NCBI GenBank assembly: GCA_047627915.1
Contig: JBLHTZ010000003.1
Coordinates: 1-64,000, forward strand
DNA: 64,000 nt
Source: NORP294 sp047627915
GTDB taxonomy: Bacteria; Bacteroidota; Bacteroidia; Flavobacteriales_E; Vicingaceae
Direction: 5' to 3'
The first letter of the stretch is position 1. Every line of letters starts with the position of its first letter. Made by a program: the position numbers and the translations under genes. Of this stretch, positions 35,149 through 44,177 are shown piece by piece. The notes beneath the pieces were generated by a model that did no database searches, was not told the DNA's origin, and was given only the letters and a program-made list of their open reading frames with translations.

Positions 35149-36366
35149 TTATCTAAGTTTCAGCGTTACAATAGAAAGTATGGCCAGCATAATTCCTACA
35201 ATCCAAAAGCGAGATACAATCTTTGATTCGTGCATTCCCTTTTTCTGATAGTGATGATGTAACGGCGCCATCAAAAACACCCTTCGCCCTTCACCGAATT
35301 TCTTTTTCGAGTATTTGAAATAAGCTACTTGAATCATTACCGATAAGTTTTCGACCAAGAAAACACCACAGAAAACTGGAATTAAAAGTTCTTTCCGAAT
35401 CGCAAGAGCGAAAACTGCGATGATTCCACCCAATGCTAAACTCCCAGTATCTCCCATAAACACTTGAGCAGGGTAGGAATTGTACCATAAGAATCCAATA
35501 CAAGCCCCCACAAAAGCACCAATAAATATTACCAGTTCACCCGAATTAGGGATGTACATAATGTTTAGATAATCGGAGAAAATAACGTTACCAGATACGT
35601 AGGCAAATACTGCCAAAGTAATTCCAATAATAGCGGATGTTCCAGTCGCCAAACCATCGAGACCATCGGTCATGTTTGCGCCATTTGAGACTGCCGTAAC
35701 AATTACAATTACTACAGGAATAAAGATCAGCCATGCCCAATCCATGGCATTGTCACAACACCAATCGATTAATGAACCATAATCAAATTCGTTATCCTTA
35801 ACAAAAGGAATGGTCGTTTTCATCGACTTAGTAGCTTCCCAATCAATGGTTCTAACACCAGTTTCCTGTACCGTTTCTACCTGAACTTCTTGTGCTACAT
35901 ATACATCTTCATGGAAATAAAGAATAGACCCAACAAAAAGCCCCACAATCACTTGACCTATAATTTTAAATTTTCCTGCTAAGCCTTCTTTGTTCTTTTT
36001 AAATACTTTAATGTAATCGTCGATAAATCCAATTGCTCCTAACATTACCGTTGAAATAAGCATTAAGATGATATAAATATTATCCAGCTTGGCGAATAAC
36101 AATGTAGGAATCAGTATAGAAGCAAGAATAATTAACCCACCCATAGTTGGTGTTCCTTGCTTTGCATTTTGACCGTCTAAACCTAAATCACGAACTGTTT
36201 CACCTACTTGCTTTGAATGCAAATAGTTAATGATGCGCTTTCCAAAAACCATGGAAATCAAGAGAGAAACAATTACAGAAGCTGCCGTTCGGAAGGTAAT
36301 GTATTGAAACACTCCAGCTCCGGGAAAGTCTAATTCGTTTAAATATTCAAATAAGTAATATAACAT
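35149..36366 (-). CDS. mraY: Phospho-N-acetylmuramoyl-pentapeptide transferase MraY
   Basis: MraY moves phospho-MurNAc-pentapeptide to undecaprenyl phosphate, forming lipid I in the inner membrane. The 405-residue protein has about ten helices and the motifs GTPTMGGLI near 70, the aspartate pair in FIDDYIKV near 115, NMTDGLDGLATG and the C-terminal PLHHHYQKKG. It is about 45 residues longer than the E. coli enzyme because of a polar extracytoplasmic insert (about 160-205), an insertion common in this phylum. It lies two bases after murE. Confidence 0.98.
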   Translation of the reverse strand: MLYYLFEYLNELDFPGAGVFQYITFRTAASVIVSLLISMVFGKRIINYLHSKQVGETVRDLGLDGQNAKQGTPTMGGLIILASILIPTLLFAKLDNIYIILMLISTVMLGAIGFIDDYIKVFKKNKEGLAGKFKIIGQVIVGLFVGSILYFHEDVYVAQEVQVETVQETGVRTIDWEATKSMKTTIPFVKDNEFDYGSLIDWCCDNAMDWAWLIFIPVVIVIVTAVSNGANMTDGLDGLATGTSAIIGITLAVFAYVSGNVIFSDYLNIMYIPNSGELVIFIGAFVGACIGFLWYNSYPAQVFMGDTGSLALGGIIAVFALAIRKELLIPVFCGVFLVENLSVMIQVAYFKYSKKKFGEGRRVFLMAPLHHHYQKKGMHESKIVSRFWIVGIMLAILSIVTLKLR

Positions 36367-36368
36367 GC

Positions 36369-37832
36369 CTATTTAGTTTGGTTTTCAGTCAATGCTTCAG
36401 TTAATATTTCTAAATCGTCGAAATGAAATCGCTCTCCGTTTATTTCTTGATAATTCTCGTGACCCTTTCCTGCAACTAGTAAAATATCATTCGCTTGTGC
36501 TAAAGAGCTGGCAGTTCTTATTGCTTCCTTTCGATTGGTAATTGCTAATACTTTTCGCTTTGAAGCAGAATCCACTCCGGCTTTCATCTCTTCAATAATG
36601 GATTCAGGATTTTCAGTTCTTGGATTATCTGAAGTAAGAATTACTCGATCACTCAGCTTACAAGCAATCGCAGCCATTAAGGGACGTTTTGTACGATCTC
36701 TATCGCCTCCGCAACCCACTACAGTAATTACCTCTTCGTTTCCAGTTCTGATGTCTTTGATTGTCTTTAACACATTCTCCAAAGCGTCTGGACTGTGCGC
36801 ATAATCAACAATACCTGTCACTTGCCCTATTTTTAAATGCTGGAACCTTCCTGCAACGGAATTCAGTGTGCTCAAAACCGTTAACACCTGCATCTTGTCC
36901 TGTCCTAAAAGCAACGCTATTCCGTATACTGCTGTCAAATTATATGCATTGAAATACCCAATAAACGGACTCCAGAACTCCCGACCATCAATATTCAAAC
37001 TCAAACCATCAAAGGAGCTTTCAATCACCTTCGTCTTAAAGTGAGCTTGGGTTTTTAAAGCATAATAGCGTTTAGTAGCAGCTGTTTCTTGTAGCATCAC
37101 TTCTCCATTCTTATCGTCTTTGTTCGACAAAGCGAAAGAACCTTTTGGAAGCAGGTTAAAAAAACTTTGCTTGGCTTTTATGTATTCTTTGAATGTCTTG
37201 TGAAAATCTAAATGCTCATGAGTTATATTCGTAAAAGCTCCACCTGCAAATGTTACTCCTGCTACTCTATGTTGTACAACAGCATGTGAACTCACCTCCA
37301 TAAAACAGAATTCACAACCACTCAGGATCATCTTTACTAAAAGTTCGTTCAGTTGAATTGCATCTGGAGTTGTGTGAGTTGATTTGATTTCCTCTTCTCC
37401 AATCTTATTCACTACAGTTGAAATCAGACCAACATGATGACCTAGCTTACTAAACAACTGATGCAAAAGGGTAACGGTCGTCGTTTTTCCATTTGTCCCC
37501 GTCACTCCTACCAGTTTCAGCTTTGCTGAAGGATTGTCATAAAAATTAGAAGCCATTATTCCTAACGCCTGCCCACTATCTTGCACCCTCACATAAGTCA
37601 CACCTTCCAAAAAGCTTTTTGGCATTTTTTCACAAATGATGGAGGTCGCTCCGCTTGCAATAGACTTTTCAATAAAATCATGCCCATCCACTTGCGTTCC
37701 AACTTGCGCAACGTAGCAATAACCAGTAGTTACTTTTCTTGAATCAAAGGCAATTCCATACAATTCAACAGAAGTATCACCAATCACCTCCAAAATGGAA
37801 ACGCCGTACAATATGTCTTTTAAATTCTTCAC
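36369..37832 (-). CDS. murE: UDP-MurNAc-tripeptide synthetase MurE, meso-DAP type
   Basis: MurE adds the third amino acid to UDP-MurNAc-Ala-Glu. The 487-residue protein has the P-loop TGTNGKTT at 111-118, the substrate region STHTTPDA near 151 and DYAHSPDA near 343. DNPR at 402-405 is the signature of enzymes that use meso-diaminopimelate rather than lysine, so the cell wall should be of the DAP type. The ATG overlaps the ftsI stop by four bases. Confidence 0.98.
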   Translation of the reverse strand: MKNLKDILYGVSILEVIGDTSVELYGIAFDSRKVTTGYCYVAQVGTQVDGHDFIEKSIASGATSIICEKMPKSFLEGVTYVRVQDSGQALGIMASNFYDNPSAKLKLVGVTGTNGKTTTVTLLHQLFSKLGHHVGLISTVVNKIGEEEIKSTHTTPDAIQLNELLVKMILSGCEFCFMEVSSHAVVQHRVAGVTFAGGAFTNITHEHLDFHKTFKEYIKAKQSFFNLLPKGSFALSNKDDKNGEVMLQETAATKRYYALKTQAHFKTKVIESSFDGLSLNIDGREFWSPFIGYFNAYNLTAVYGIALLLGQDKMQVLTVLSTLNSVAGRFQHLKIGQVTGIVDYAHSPDALENVLKTIKDIRTGNEEVITVVGCGGDRDRTKRPLMAAIACKLSDRVILTSDNPRTENPESIIEEMKAGVDSASKRKVLAITNRKEAIRTASSLAQANDILLVAGKGHENYQEINGERFHFDDLEILTEALTENQTK

Positions 37833-39958
37833 GATAATTCGATTTGTATTTGTTGACCTTTTTGAATTCGCTCACCCGCAGTTAATGACTGAAATTTCAC
37901 TACCCCTGCTCCACTAATTTTTACTCTCAAGCCTTGATTTTCTAACAAGTAAATTGCGTCACGTAACCCCATCCCTACTACGTTTGGTACCAAGTTCTCT
38001 CTCACCATTCTCGGAGCTAACTGAACACCCTTAGATTGAGTGGAGGTTACAATCCAGTCCTCATCTCCCGCTGAAGATTTTACAGGAATCTCCAATGTGG
38101 CAAACACCTTTTCTATATTATCCTTGTAACCGTGCTTAGAATATGGAACAGCCGAATTAGCGAAGAACTTCTGCTGTTTTAGCTCTTTGTGCATCTCCAA
38201 ACTGTTTGCATAAACCTTATCTGCTACTTCTTTAAAAATTGGCCCTGCAACTAAGTTTCCGTAATACACGTTTCTGCTTGGCGCATTAATAACCACAATA
38301 CACGAATACTGCGGATTGTCAGCTGGGAAATACCCTACAAACGAAGCTTGATGACTTACCTTAGATTTGTCCTTGTAAGCATTTACTCCTCCTCGGTTAT
38401 TTGCAATTTGTGCCGTACCAGTTTTTCCAGCAATCTTGTAATCTGCATTCTTAAGGTTTGTTGCAGTTCCATTCGACACTACACCCTCTAAAGCTGATTG
38501 AACTTTTGCAATCGTTTCTTTTGAGCAAATTCTTGGATTTAAAACTTCTGTTTTAATTTCTTCAACCACCTTTCTTCCTTTCGTGATCTTCTCGACGAAT
38601 TTTGGCTTCACCATTCTTCCACCATTAGCAACAGCATTGTAAAAGGTTAAAATTTGAAGTGGAGTCATTTGTAACTCATAACCATGAGCCATCCAAGCCA
38701 ATGTAATTCCCGACCAAGTGTCTTCAGACGTATTCTTTATGTATGGCTTCCCTTCCCCTTCAATCTCGATACCTAATTTGTCACGCAGATTCATTTTTGC
38801 TAAATGATCTATAAATTGCTGAGGGTTTTCGCTGTAGCTTTTTGTAATAATTTCAGCCATCCCGATATTGGAAGACACTTCTAGTATTCTTTGAACAGTA
38901 ATCTTTCCCCAGCCTCCGTCATCGTAGTTGGAATCAAACATCGTCCGATCGTAATACTGCTTAGACCCATTGCCACAGTCAATAATGTCACCCATATCTA
39001 CATAGCCATCTTCCAAAGCCGCAATTAATGCCGGCAACTTAAATGTTGATCCGGGCTCGGTAATTTCTCCTATGGCATAGTTATAGCCCTCATAATAAGA
39101 CCCACTTGAATTTCTTTTTAAGTTAGCAATGGCTTTTACTGACCCTGTTGCTACCTCCATTAAAACTACCGTTCCGTGGTCTGCTTCATGTTTTTCCAAT
39201 TGCTTCATCAAGGCATTTTCTGCAACATCTTGAAGGTTCACATCAATGGTGGTGTAAATATCCATTCCATCTTCTGGCTCCACCTCATCCGCATCACCCA
39301 CTGGCATCCAAACACCACCTGATATTTTTTGCATCAATCGTTTTCCATCAATTCCGCTCAACGTCTTACTGTACGCTCCCTCTAACCCCACTGGCGAAAC
39401 ATCTTCTCGCTCATAACCAATGGTTCTTGCGGCAAGCATTTGAAATGGAATCGCTCTTTTATTTTGCTGAATTGTAATGAAACCACCTTTGTACTTCCCT
39501 CTTCTAAAAAGCGGAAAGTTTTTCATCTGCTTCAATTGGGTGTACTTGATATTTCTTCGAATTAAATGGTAACGAGACCCTTTTTCTCGCTCTGAAATCA
39601 ATTCTTTACGGTACGAAGCAGGTGATCGATCTTTGAACAATTCACTCAGACTCCAAGCTAACGTATCTACCTTCTCTGCAAATAGTGCATCAGAAATGGC
39701 ATCAGCATTTGGATCAAATCTCACCTCATAAATAGGAATAGAAGTAGCCAACAAACTTCCGTCGGAAGAATAGATATTTCCTCGAACGGCATCTATACTC
39801 TTGTCTTTTAAAGTTCTACTTTTAACTTTTTTCTTCAACTCTCCCCCTTCAATCAACTGAATATGTAACGCCTTACCAACGATAGCTAGCCCAAAAAGAC
39901 ATACCGCGAAATACACGATATAGATTCGCCAAGCGATGTCTTTTTTTATTTCAGTCAT
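37829..39958 (-). CDS. ftsI: Septal penicillin-binding transpeptidase FtsI (PBP3) with PASTA domain
   Basis: FtsI cross-links septal peptidoglycan. The 709-residue protein has an N-terminal membrane helix (about 10-30), a dimerisation domain (about 50-220) and a transpeptidase domain with the three active-site motifs STFK at 304-307, SSN at 362-364 and KTGT at 512-515. A C-terminal PASTA domain (about 655-709, opening LVPNVVGMGLRDA) is present; such domains are rare in Gram-negative proteobacteria but usual in Bacteroidota FtsI. The gene overlaps ftsL by eight bases and murE by four. Confidence 0.97.
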   Translation of the reverse strand: MTEIKKDIAWRIYIVYFAVCLFGLAIVGKALHIQLIEGGELKKKVKSRTLKDKSIDAVRGNIYSSDGSLLATSIPIYEVRFDPNADAISDALFAEKVDTLAWSLSELFKDRSPASYRKELISEREKGSRYHLIRRNIKYTQLKQMKNFPLFRRGKYKGGFITIQQNKRAIPFQMLAARTIGYEREDVSPVGLEGAYSKTLSGIDGKRLMQKISGGVWMPVGDADEVEPEDGMDIYTTIDVNLQDVAENALMKQLEKHEADHGTVVLMEVATGSVKAIANLKRNSSGSYYEGYNYAIGEITEPGSTFKLPALIAALEDGYVDMGDIIDCGNGSKQYYDRTMFDSNYDDGGWGKITVQRILEVSSNIGMAEIITKSYSENPQQFIDHLAKMNLRDKLGIEIEGEGKPYIKNTSEDTWSGITLAWMAHGYELQMTPLQILTFYNAVANGGRMVKPKFVEKITKGRKVVEEIKTEVLNPRICSKETIAKVQSALEGVVSNGTATNLKNADYKIAGKTGTAQIANNRGGVNAYKDKSKVSHQASFVGYFPADNPQYSCIVVINAPSRNVYYGNLVAGPIFKEVADKVYANSLEMHKELKQQKFFANSAVPYSKHGYKDNIEKVFATLEIPVKSSAGDEDWIVTSTQSKGVQLAPRMVRENLVPNVVGMGLRDAIYLLENQGLRVKISGAGVVKFQSLTAGERIQKGQQIQIELS

Positions 39959-40352
39959 TTAAAATTGATTTTTTCTCTTCTTGTGTGAGCATTATTTTTT
40001 TGGGTGGAGAAGTCAACTCCTTCAATCCCATTAAAGCCGTAGCCTCGGCAACTTCAGACTGCTTGCTAATAATCATCAAGTCTGATTTAGTTGTAATGTA
40101 TTCCGACCTTAATTCCTTCAGCGAGTTATTTGTGCGGTGAAGATCAATTACTACCTTCTGCGTACGGTATCCATTCGCGATGTAACAGATTCCCAAAAAG
40201 GTGAGAAAGAAGATATAAGGCAATGCTCCTACTACAATCTCTTTCGACAAAAAACTACCGGTCAACAAAGACTTAAAGCCAGCAGTAGCGCCTTTTTCCA
40301 CCTGACTTTTTTCATCTGGCTTCTCTTGCTTTTTATATTTATTAAACCTCAC
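39951..40352 (-). CDS. ftsL: FtsL-like divisome protein
   Basis: This 133-residue bitopic protein has a basic cytoplasmic N-terminus, one membrane helix (about 42-60) and a periplasmic coiled coil rich in leucine at heptad spacing (about 65-105). That is the form of FtsL, which with FtsB activates FtsW and FtsI. Sequence similarity to proteobacterial FtsL is too weak to see by eye, so the call rests on topology and on its place between rsmH and ftsI. No ftsB gene is in the window. Confidence 0.85.
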   Translation of the reverse strand: MRFNKYKKQEKPDEKSQVEKGATAGFKSLLTGSFLSKEIVVGALPYIFFLTFLGICYIANGYRTQKVVIDLHRTNNSLKELRSEYITTKSDLMIISKQSEVAEATALMGLKELTSPPKKIMLTQEEKKSILND

Positions 40353-40353
40353 T

Positions 40354-41262
40354 TTAATTCAACTTTATTTTTTCAGCTATTCGCAATTTTGCACTTCTCG
40401 ATCTATTGTTAGCTTTTACTTCATCTGCACCAGGCACAATGGGTTTTCTATTTATGGGCTCCATTGGTCGAATTAGATTTCCAAAAAAATCCTTCTCCAC
40501 CTTTCCTTGCACGTTGCCCGTTTTAAAGAAATTCTTGACCAGTCGATCTTCTAAAGAATGATAAGTAATGACAGACATTCGACCTCCGTCCTTTAATACC
40601 TCTACCGTTTGCTCTAACAAATCCTGAATCACCTTCAACTCTTCATTTACTTCTATCCGAAGTGCTTGAAAAACTTGGGCTAAAAACTTATGTTCTATCT
40701 TCTCTGGTGTAATGTTTTTTAGAATCGCTTTCAACCCTTCGACAGTCGTAATTTTCTTTTCAGCCCTTGCATTCTCAATATTTTGAACGATCTGCTTTGC
40801 GTTTCGCAACTCTCCGTATTCCTTAAAAATGATTTCCAATTGCTCTGCCGAATAAGTATTTACCACTTTTGCCGCTGTCAACTTTCGTTTTTGATCCATG
40901 CGCATATCAAGAGGACCTTCAAACCGAAATGAAAAGCCTCTTTTAGGCACATCGAACTGGTGAAAAGAAACTCCCAAATCAGCCAAAACACCATCTACCG
41001 GAATAGCATTGTACATGCGAAGAAAATTTTTGAGAAATGAAAAATTCTGAGCAATCAAGGAAAAACGATCATCATCGATACTGTTATCTTCCGCATCAGG
41101 GTCTTGATCAAAAGCAAACAGCCTTCCATTTTCGGAAAGCCGTTTGAGTATTTCTTTGGAGTGGCCGCCACCGCCAAAAGTCACGTCTACGTAACGACCA
41201 TCTGCTAAAATCGAAAGACCACCAACACTCTCATGTAGTAACGCAGGTTTATGATACTCCAT
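40354..41262 (-). CDS. rsmH: 16S rRNA (cytosine-N4) methyltransferase RsmH
   Basis: RsmH methylates N4 of a cytosine in the decoding centre of 16S rRNA (C1402 in E. coli numbering) using S-adenosylmethionine. The 302-residue protein has the SAM-binding VDVTFGGGGHSKEIL near residue 28, LADLGVSFHQFD near 93, and the C-terminal VITYHSLEDRLVKNFF region. I start at 41262, where HKPALLHESV follows as in other members; longer frames run into mraZ. It overlaps mraZ by 14 bases and is followed one base later by ftsL. Confidence 0.98.
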   Translation of the reverse strand: MEYHKPALLHESVGGLSILADGRYVDVTFGGGGHSKEILKRLSENGRLFAFDQDPDAEDNSIDDDRFSLIAQNFSFLKNFLRMYNAIPVDGVLADLGVSFHQFDVPKRGFSFRFEGPLDMRMDQKRKLTAAKVVNTYSAEQLEIIFKEYGELRNAKQIVQNIENARAEKKITTVEGLKAILKNITPEKIEHKFLAQVFQALRIEVNEELKVIQDLLEQTVEVLKDGGRMSVITYHSLEDRLVKNFFKTGNVQGKVEKDFFGNLIRPMEPINRKPIVPGADEVKANNRSRSAKLRIAEKIKLN

Positions 41263-41728
41263 CGCTACCTCCGCTTTGATTATTTTGACCTCCCATGACT
41301 TCTTCAGCCAGATTTGCAAAATCCTCCGGCTCATCCGTTAGCAACCCATCGTAAGTATCCTTATCCCAGATTTCAATTCGATCAGAATAAGCGAAAAGAA
41401 CCAACTCCTTTTCAAAAGCTCCATACTCTTGAAGCCTTTTTGGTAATAAAATCCTACCAGTACCGTCTAGTGACAGCTCCGTTGCTCCTCGATAGAAATA
41501 ACGGATAAAGTCTCGATTCTTTTTAACGTATTGATTCAATTGATTTACCTCAGCGGAAATTCGCTCCCAATCATTCTTAGGATATAAAACCAAACACTTT
41601 TCGAAACCGCGATTTACAACAAACGACTCATTCGCCTCAGGACTCAATTGCTTACGCAGACCCGAAGGCACCATAAGGCGGCCTTTGGCATCTAGTTTAC
41701 AATCGAATTCACCTATAAAGTTTGTCAT
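41249..41728 (-). CDS. mraZ: Transcriptional regulator MraZ
   Basis: MraZ is a DNA-binding ring protein of the AbrB/SpoVT fold that controls the division cluster from its own promoter. The 159-residue protein has two copies of the fold: the first with DAKGRLMVPSGLR (about 12-24), the second with DGTGRILLPKRLQEY (about 87-101). The last 20 residues are Gly/Ser/Asn-rich. It is the first gene of the cluster; three tandem MraZ-type sites lie 54-85 bases before its ATG, which fits autoregulation. Confidence 0.97.
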   Translation of the reverse strand: MTNFIGEFDCKLDAKGRLMVPSGLRKQLSPEANESFVVNRGFEKCLVLYPKNDWERISAEVNQLNQYVKKNRDFIRYFYRGATELSLDGTGRILLPKRLQEYGAFEKELVLFAYSDRIEIWDKDTYDGLLTDEPEDFANLAEEVMGGQNNQSGGSDGVS

Positions 41729-41781
41729 AACCGCTTAAATAGTGGGCTTTTTAGTAATGATTAAGTAAAATTATAAATAAA

Positions 41782-41813
41782 TTCCCCACTTCTTACCACT
41801 TCTTACCACTTTG
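41782..41813 (-). promoter_or_regulatory. MraZ operator: three tandem 10-bp repeats
   Basis: On the minus strand the unit AAGTGGTAAG occurs twice and is followed by AAGTGGGGAA, in exact 10-base phase (cores at 41806-41810, 41796-41800 and 41786-41790). This matches the direct GTGG/GTGT repeats bound by MraZ in E. coli and Mycoplasma. An AT-rich -10-like TATAATTTTA follows at about 41767-41776, placing the sites just upstream of the polymerase contact. Confidence 0.75.
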
Positions 41814-42012
41814 TTGATAACTTCTAACTCTTAGACAAGAATTTTATTGTTTTTAAGGTTCTTTAAAATTGATTTAACGACTGTTACAAAAAGTGGGAGA
41901 AAATTCTCCTTCAAGAACTCTTTGAAGCTAAAGAGGTATTCTTAAGGGGCTATTTACATGTTCACAGTTTAAAAGTTAAAGCACTAAACTGCTCCAAGTT
42001 TTGAAAATGACT

Positions 42013-42020
42013 TATCTTTG
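42013..42020 (+). promoter_or_regulatory. Promoter -7 box (TATCTTTG) for the alpha/beta hydrolase gene
   Basis: An exact TAnnTTTG match ends four bases before the ATG at 42025. The transcript would then start at or very near the start codon. No TTG is visible at the -33 distance. Confidence 0.4.
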
Positions 42021-42024
42021 GTTT

Positions 42025-42792
42025 ATGAACTATGAGAACTACATAAAAAAAGAAGGCAAGTTTGAGTACCTTGAAAAAGGAGAAGGTCATGTTTTGCTTG
42101 TACTGCATGGACTCTTTGGAGCTTTGAGTAACTTCGCAGATGTAATTGACGGATTTTCAAAAAACTATAGAGTTCTTGTTCCCATCATGCCACTCTACAC
42201 GAACCCCTTACTTAAAACATCTGTCGGAGGAATGGCAACGTACATTAAAGACTTTATGAGCTATAAAAAGCTTGATAATGTAACGTTGCTTGGTAACTCG
42301 TTAGGTGGACATGTTGCACTCGTTTGCGCACTCGATGTTCCAGCGAAGGTCCATTCCTTGGTTTTAACGGGAAGTTCCGGATTATATGAAAATGCTTTTG
42401 GAGGTTCGTTTCCAAGAAGAGAAGACAAAGAGTATTTAAGACAAAAAATAGCAGTTACTTTTTACGACCCAACAGTTGCAACTAACGAATTGGTTGACGA
42501 AGTTTTTAAAATAGTTAATGACAGATCTAAATTGGTACGGATTTTAGCTATGGCAAAGTCAGCCATTCGACACAACATGGCAGACGATTTGGACAAATTT
42601 AAAATGCCAACCTGCTTAATTTGGGGGAAAAATGACAGCATTACACCTCCCGAAGTTGCTGAAGAATTTCACAAACACTTGGAAGACTCAGAATTACATT
42701 GGATCGACAAATGTGGCCATGCAGCAATGATGGAGCACCCTCAAGAGTTCAATGAAATTTTGAATGAGTGGCTAAGCAGAAAAGTTTCTTAA
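42025..42792 (+). CDS. Alpha/beta hydrolase
   Basis: This 255-residue cytoplasmic protein has the alpha/beta hydrolase fold. The oxyanion region HGLFGALSNF is near residue 28, the nucleophile elbow GNSLGGH carries Ser92, the acid is probably Asp in WGKNDSITPPE, and the catalytic His is in KCGHAAMMEHP. The substrate is unknown; esters or C-C bonds are both possible. I start at the ATG at 42025 because an upstream ATG and TTG overlap an exact promoter box. It diverges from the division cluster and is followed by engB after 154 bases. Confidence 0.9.
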   Translation: MNYENYIKKEGKFEYLEKGEGHVLLVLHGLFGALSNFADVIDGFSKNYRVLVPIMPLYTNPLLKTSVGGMATYIKDFMSYKKLDNVTLLGNSLGGHVALVCALDVPAKVHSLVLTGSSGLYENAFGGSFPRREDKEYLRQKIAVTFYDPTVATNELVDEVFKIVNDRSKLVRILAMAKSAIRHNMADDLDKFKMPTCLIWGKNDSITPPEVAEEFHKHLEDSELHWIDKCGHAAMMEHPQEFNEILNEWLSRKVS

Positions 42793-42810
42793 AAACTTTA
42801 TGAATCTGAG

Positions 42811-42933
42811 AATTACGAATTCAAAATCAACACTTGAATACACAATTAACTCATAGGTTTTCAAAATTATAAGTATAAAATAACAATTAAAAACTATCCA
42901 TTAATAGAATTACAAATTCGTAATTCGTAATTC
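42811..42933. repeat. Short intergenic repeats, ATTCGTAATTC and complement
   Basis: GAATTACGAATTC at 42811-42823 and GAATTACAAATTCGTAATTC with a further CGTAATTC at 42907-42933 lie in the gap before engB. The same element recurs at 47088-47132. The rest of the gap is A/T-rich and holds no gene. Confidence 0.5.
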
Positions 42934-42946
42934 AAGATTAATTAAT

Positions 42947-43546
42947 ATGGTTATTCATTCCGCAGAATTTTTAATTAGCAATACTGACATTGCTAAGTGC
43001 CCCGCTCCTGACAAGCCGGAGTATGCTTTTATTGGTCGTTCAAATGTTGGAAAGTCCTCCTTGATTAACATGGTTTGCGAACGCACCAAGTTGGCAAAGA
43101 CCTCACAAACACCCGGAAAAACTCAATTAATCAATCACTTTGCAATAAATGATGCAATCTACTTTGTTGATTTACCTGGATTTGGATTTGCAAAAAGCTC
43201 TAAGCAAAGCAGGAATGTTTGGAAAAAATTTACTCATCAGTTTTTAAAAACAAGAGAAAATTTACTTTGCTCTTTTGTTTTAATTGATAGCCGTTTAAAG
43301 CCTCAAAAAATAGACTTGGAATTCATGGAGTGGATGGGTCTCAACCGTCTTCCATTCATTATCATTTTTACTAAAATCGATAAGCTTTCAAGTTCAGTTT
43401 TAAATAAAAACATTACACATTATAAAAAAGAACTCTTAAAAACATGGGAAGAACTCCCTCCTTCTATTCTAACTTCTTCAACCACTAAATTTGGCAAAGA
43501 GGAATTCTGGAAGCTAATTGAAGAAACGAATAAGAGTTTTGTTTAA
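42947..43546 (+). CDS. engB: Ribosome biogenesis GTPase EngB (YsxC/YihA)
   Basis: EngB assists assembly of the large ribosomal subunit. The 199-residue protein is a single GTPase domain with the P-loop GRSNVGKSS at 30-38, the switch II motif DLPGFGFAKSSK near 75, and the base-recognition motif TKIDK near 145. The N-terminal tail is short, as normal. It stands alone on the plus strand between the hydrolase gene and a small secreted protein. Confidence 0.97.
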   Translation: MVIHSAEFLISNTDIAKCPAPDKPEYAFIGRSNVGKSSLINMVCERTKLAKTSQTPGKTQLINHFAINDAIYFVDLPGFGFAKSSKQSRNVWKKFTHQFLKTRENLLCSFVLIDSRLKPQKIDLEFMEWMGLNRLPFIIIFTKIDKLSSSVLNKNITHYKKELLKTWEELPPSILTSSTTKFGKEEFWKLIEETNKSFV

Positions 43547-43624
43547 TTCTGCTTCTCATTCTCTTTAGTTCGATTTGAGTCTCTTTTCATGATCTTGTTC
43601 AAATTGTTTTAAAAGCTGTTTGTA

Positions 43625-43650
43625 CACTTCGACTATCGCTCAGCATGACA
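43625..43650. repeat. Degenerate dispersed repeat (TTCGACT..CGCTCAGCATGACA)
   Basis: The sequence CTTCGACTATCGCTCAGCAT followed by GACA resembles a dispersed element known in many genomes whose complement begins GTCATGCTGAGCG. Only one copy is seen in the window, in the gap between engB and the next small gene. Confidence 0.4.
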
Positions 43651-43705
43651 AATTGCTTTTAATTTTAACTAAAAAGTAAGCCTAAATGTTACATTTTAAC
43701 TAAAT

Positions 43706-44098
43706 ATGAAAAATCTAATTTTAATTATCCTTATTGGGCTTTCCATTAATTCTTTCGCCCAATTCAATTCCTATTCCGAAAATAAAGAATTCATCTCCGG
43801 AGTGTTCGACATAACCTTCTTAGAGCAGGAAACTAAGGTTTCTGATAAATTTCTTTTAAGCGCTACGGAAGACTATGGAGTCACTATTAATGCAGGACCA
43901 TTTAAATCAATAGCGAAAGTTTTAGATAAGGCATTCGAAGCCGCAGATTGTGAAGCTTGCGAGCAGGTTTCGGAAAAGCTGACAAAAAACCCGGTAAAAT
44001 ACATTTTTGATGTAATTGAATACCAAGATGTATTCTTAGTTACGGAGTTTGAAAATCAGTACAAAGTGATACGGTATCAGCCTAAAACAGAAGATTAA
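43706..44098 (+). CDS. Small secreted protein of unknown function (130 aa)
   Basis: A signal peptide of about 18 residues (LILIILIGLSINSFA) precedes a small acidic domain with one CEAC pair (about 88-91) that could form a disulfide or bind metal. I recognise no family. Codon use and the terminator just downstream argue that it is a real gene. It probably works in the periplasm. Confidence 0.75.
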   Translation: MKNLILIILIGLSINSFAQFNSYSENKEFISGVFDITFLEQETKVSDKFLLSATEDYGVTINAGPFKSIAKVLDKAFEAADCEACEQVSEKLTKNPVKYIFDVIEYQDVFLVTEFENQYKVIRYQPKTED

Positions 44099-44106
44099 AT
44101 AAGTGT

Positions 44107-44134
44107 AGCCCCAAAGAAATTCGGGGCTTTTTTT
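44107..44134 (+). terminator. Rho-independent terminator
   Basis: Stem AGCCCC with GGGGCT (44107-44112 and 44123-44128) is followed by eight T on the plus strand, nine bases after the stop of the small secreted protein. Confidence 0.82.
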
Positions 44135-44177
44135 GCTTCAAAAAAAGAAGAACCTGCTTATTCAGCCGAACAGACAG

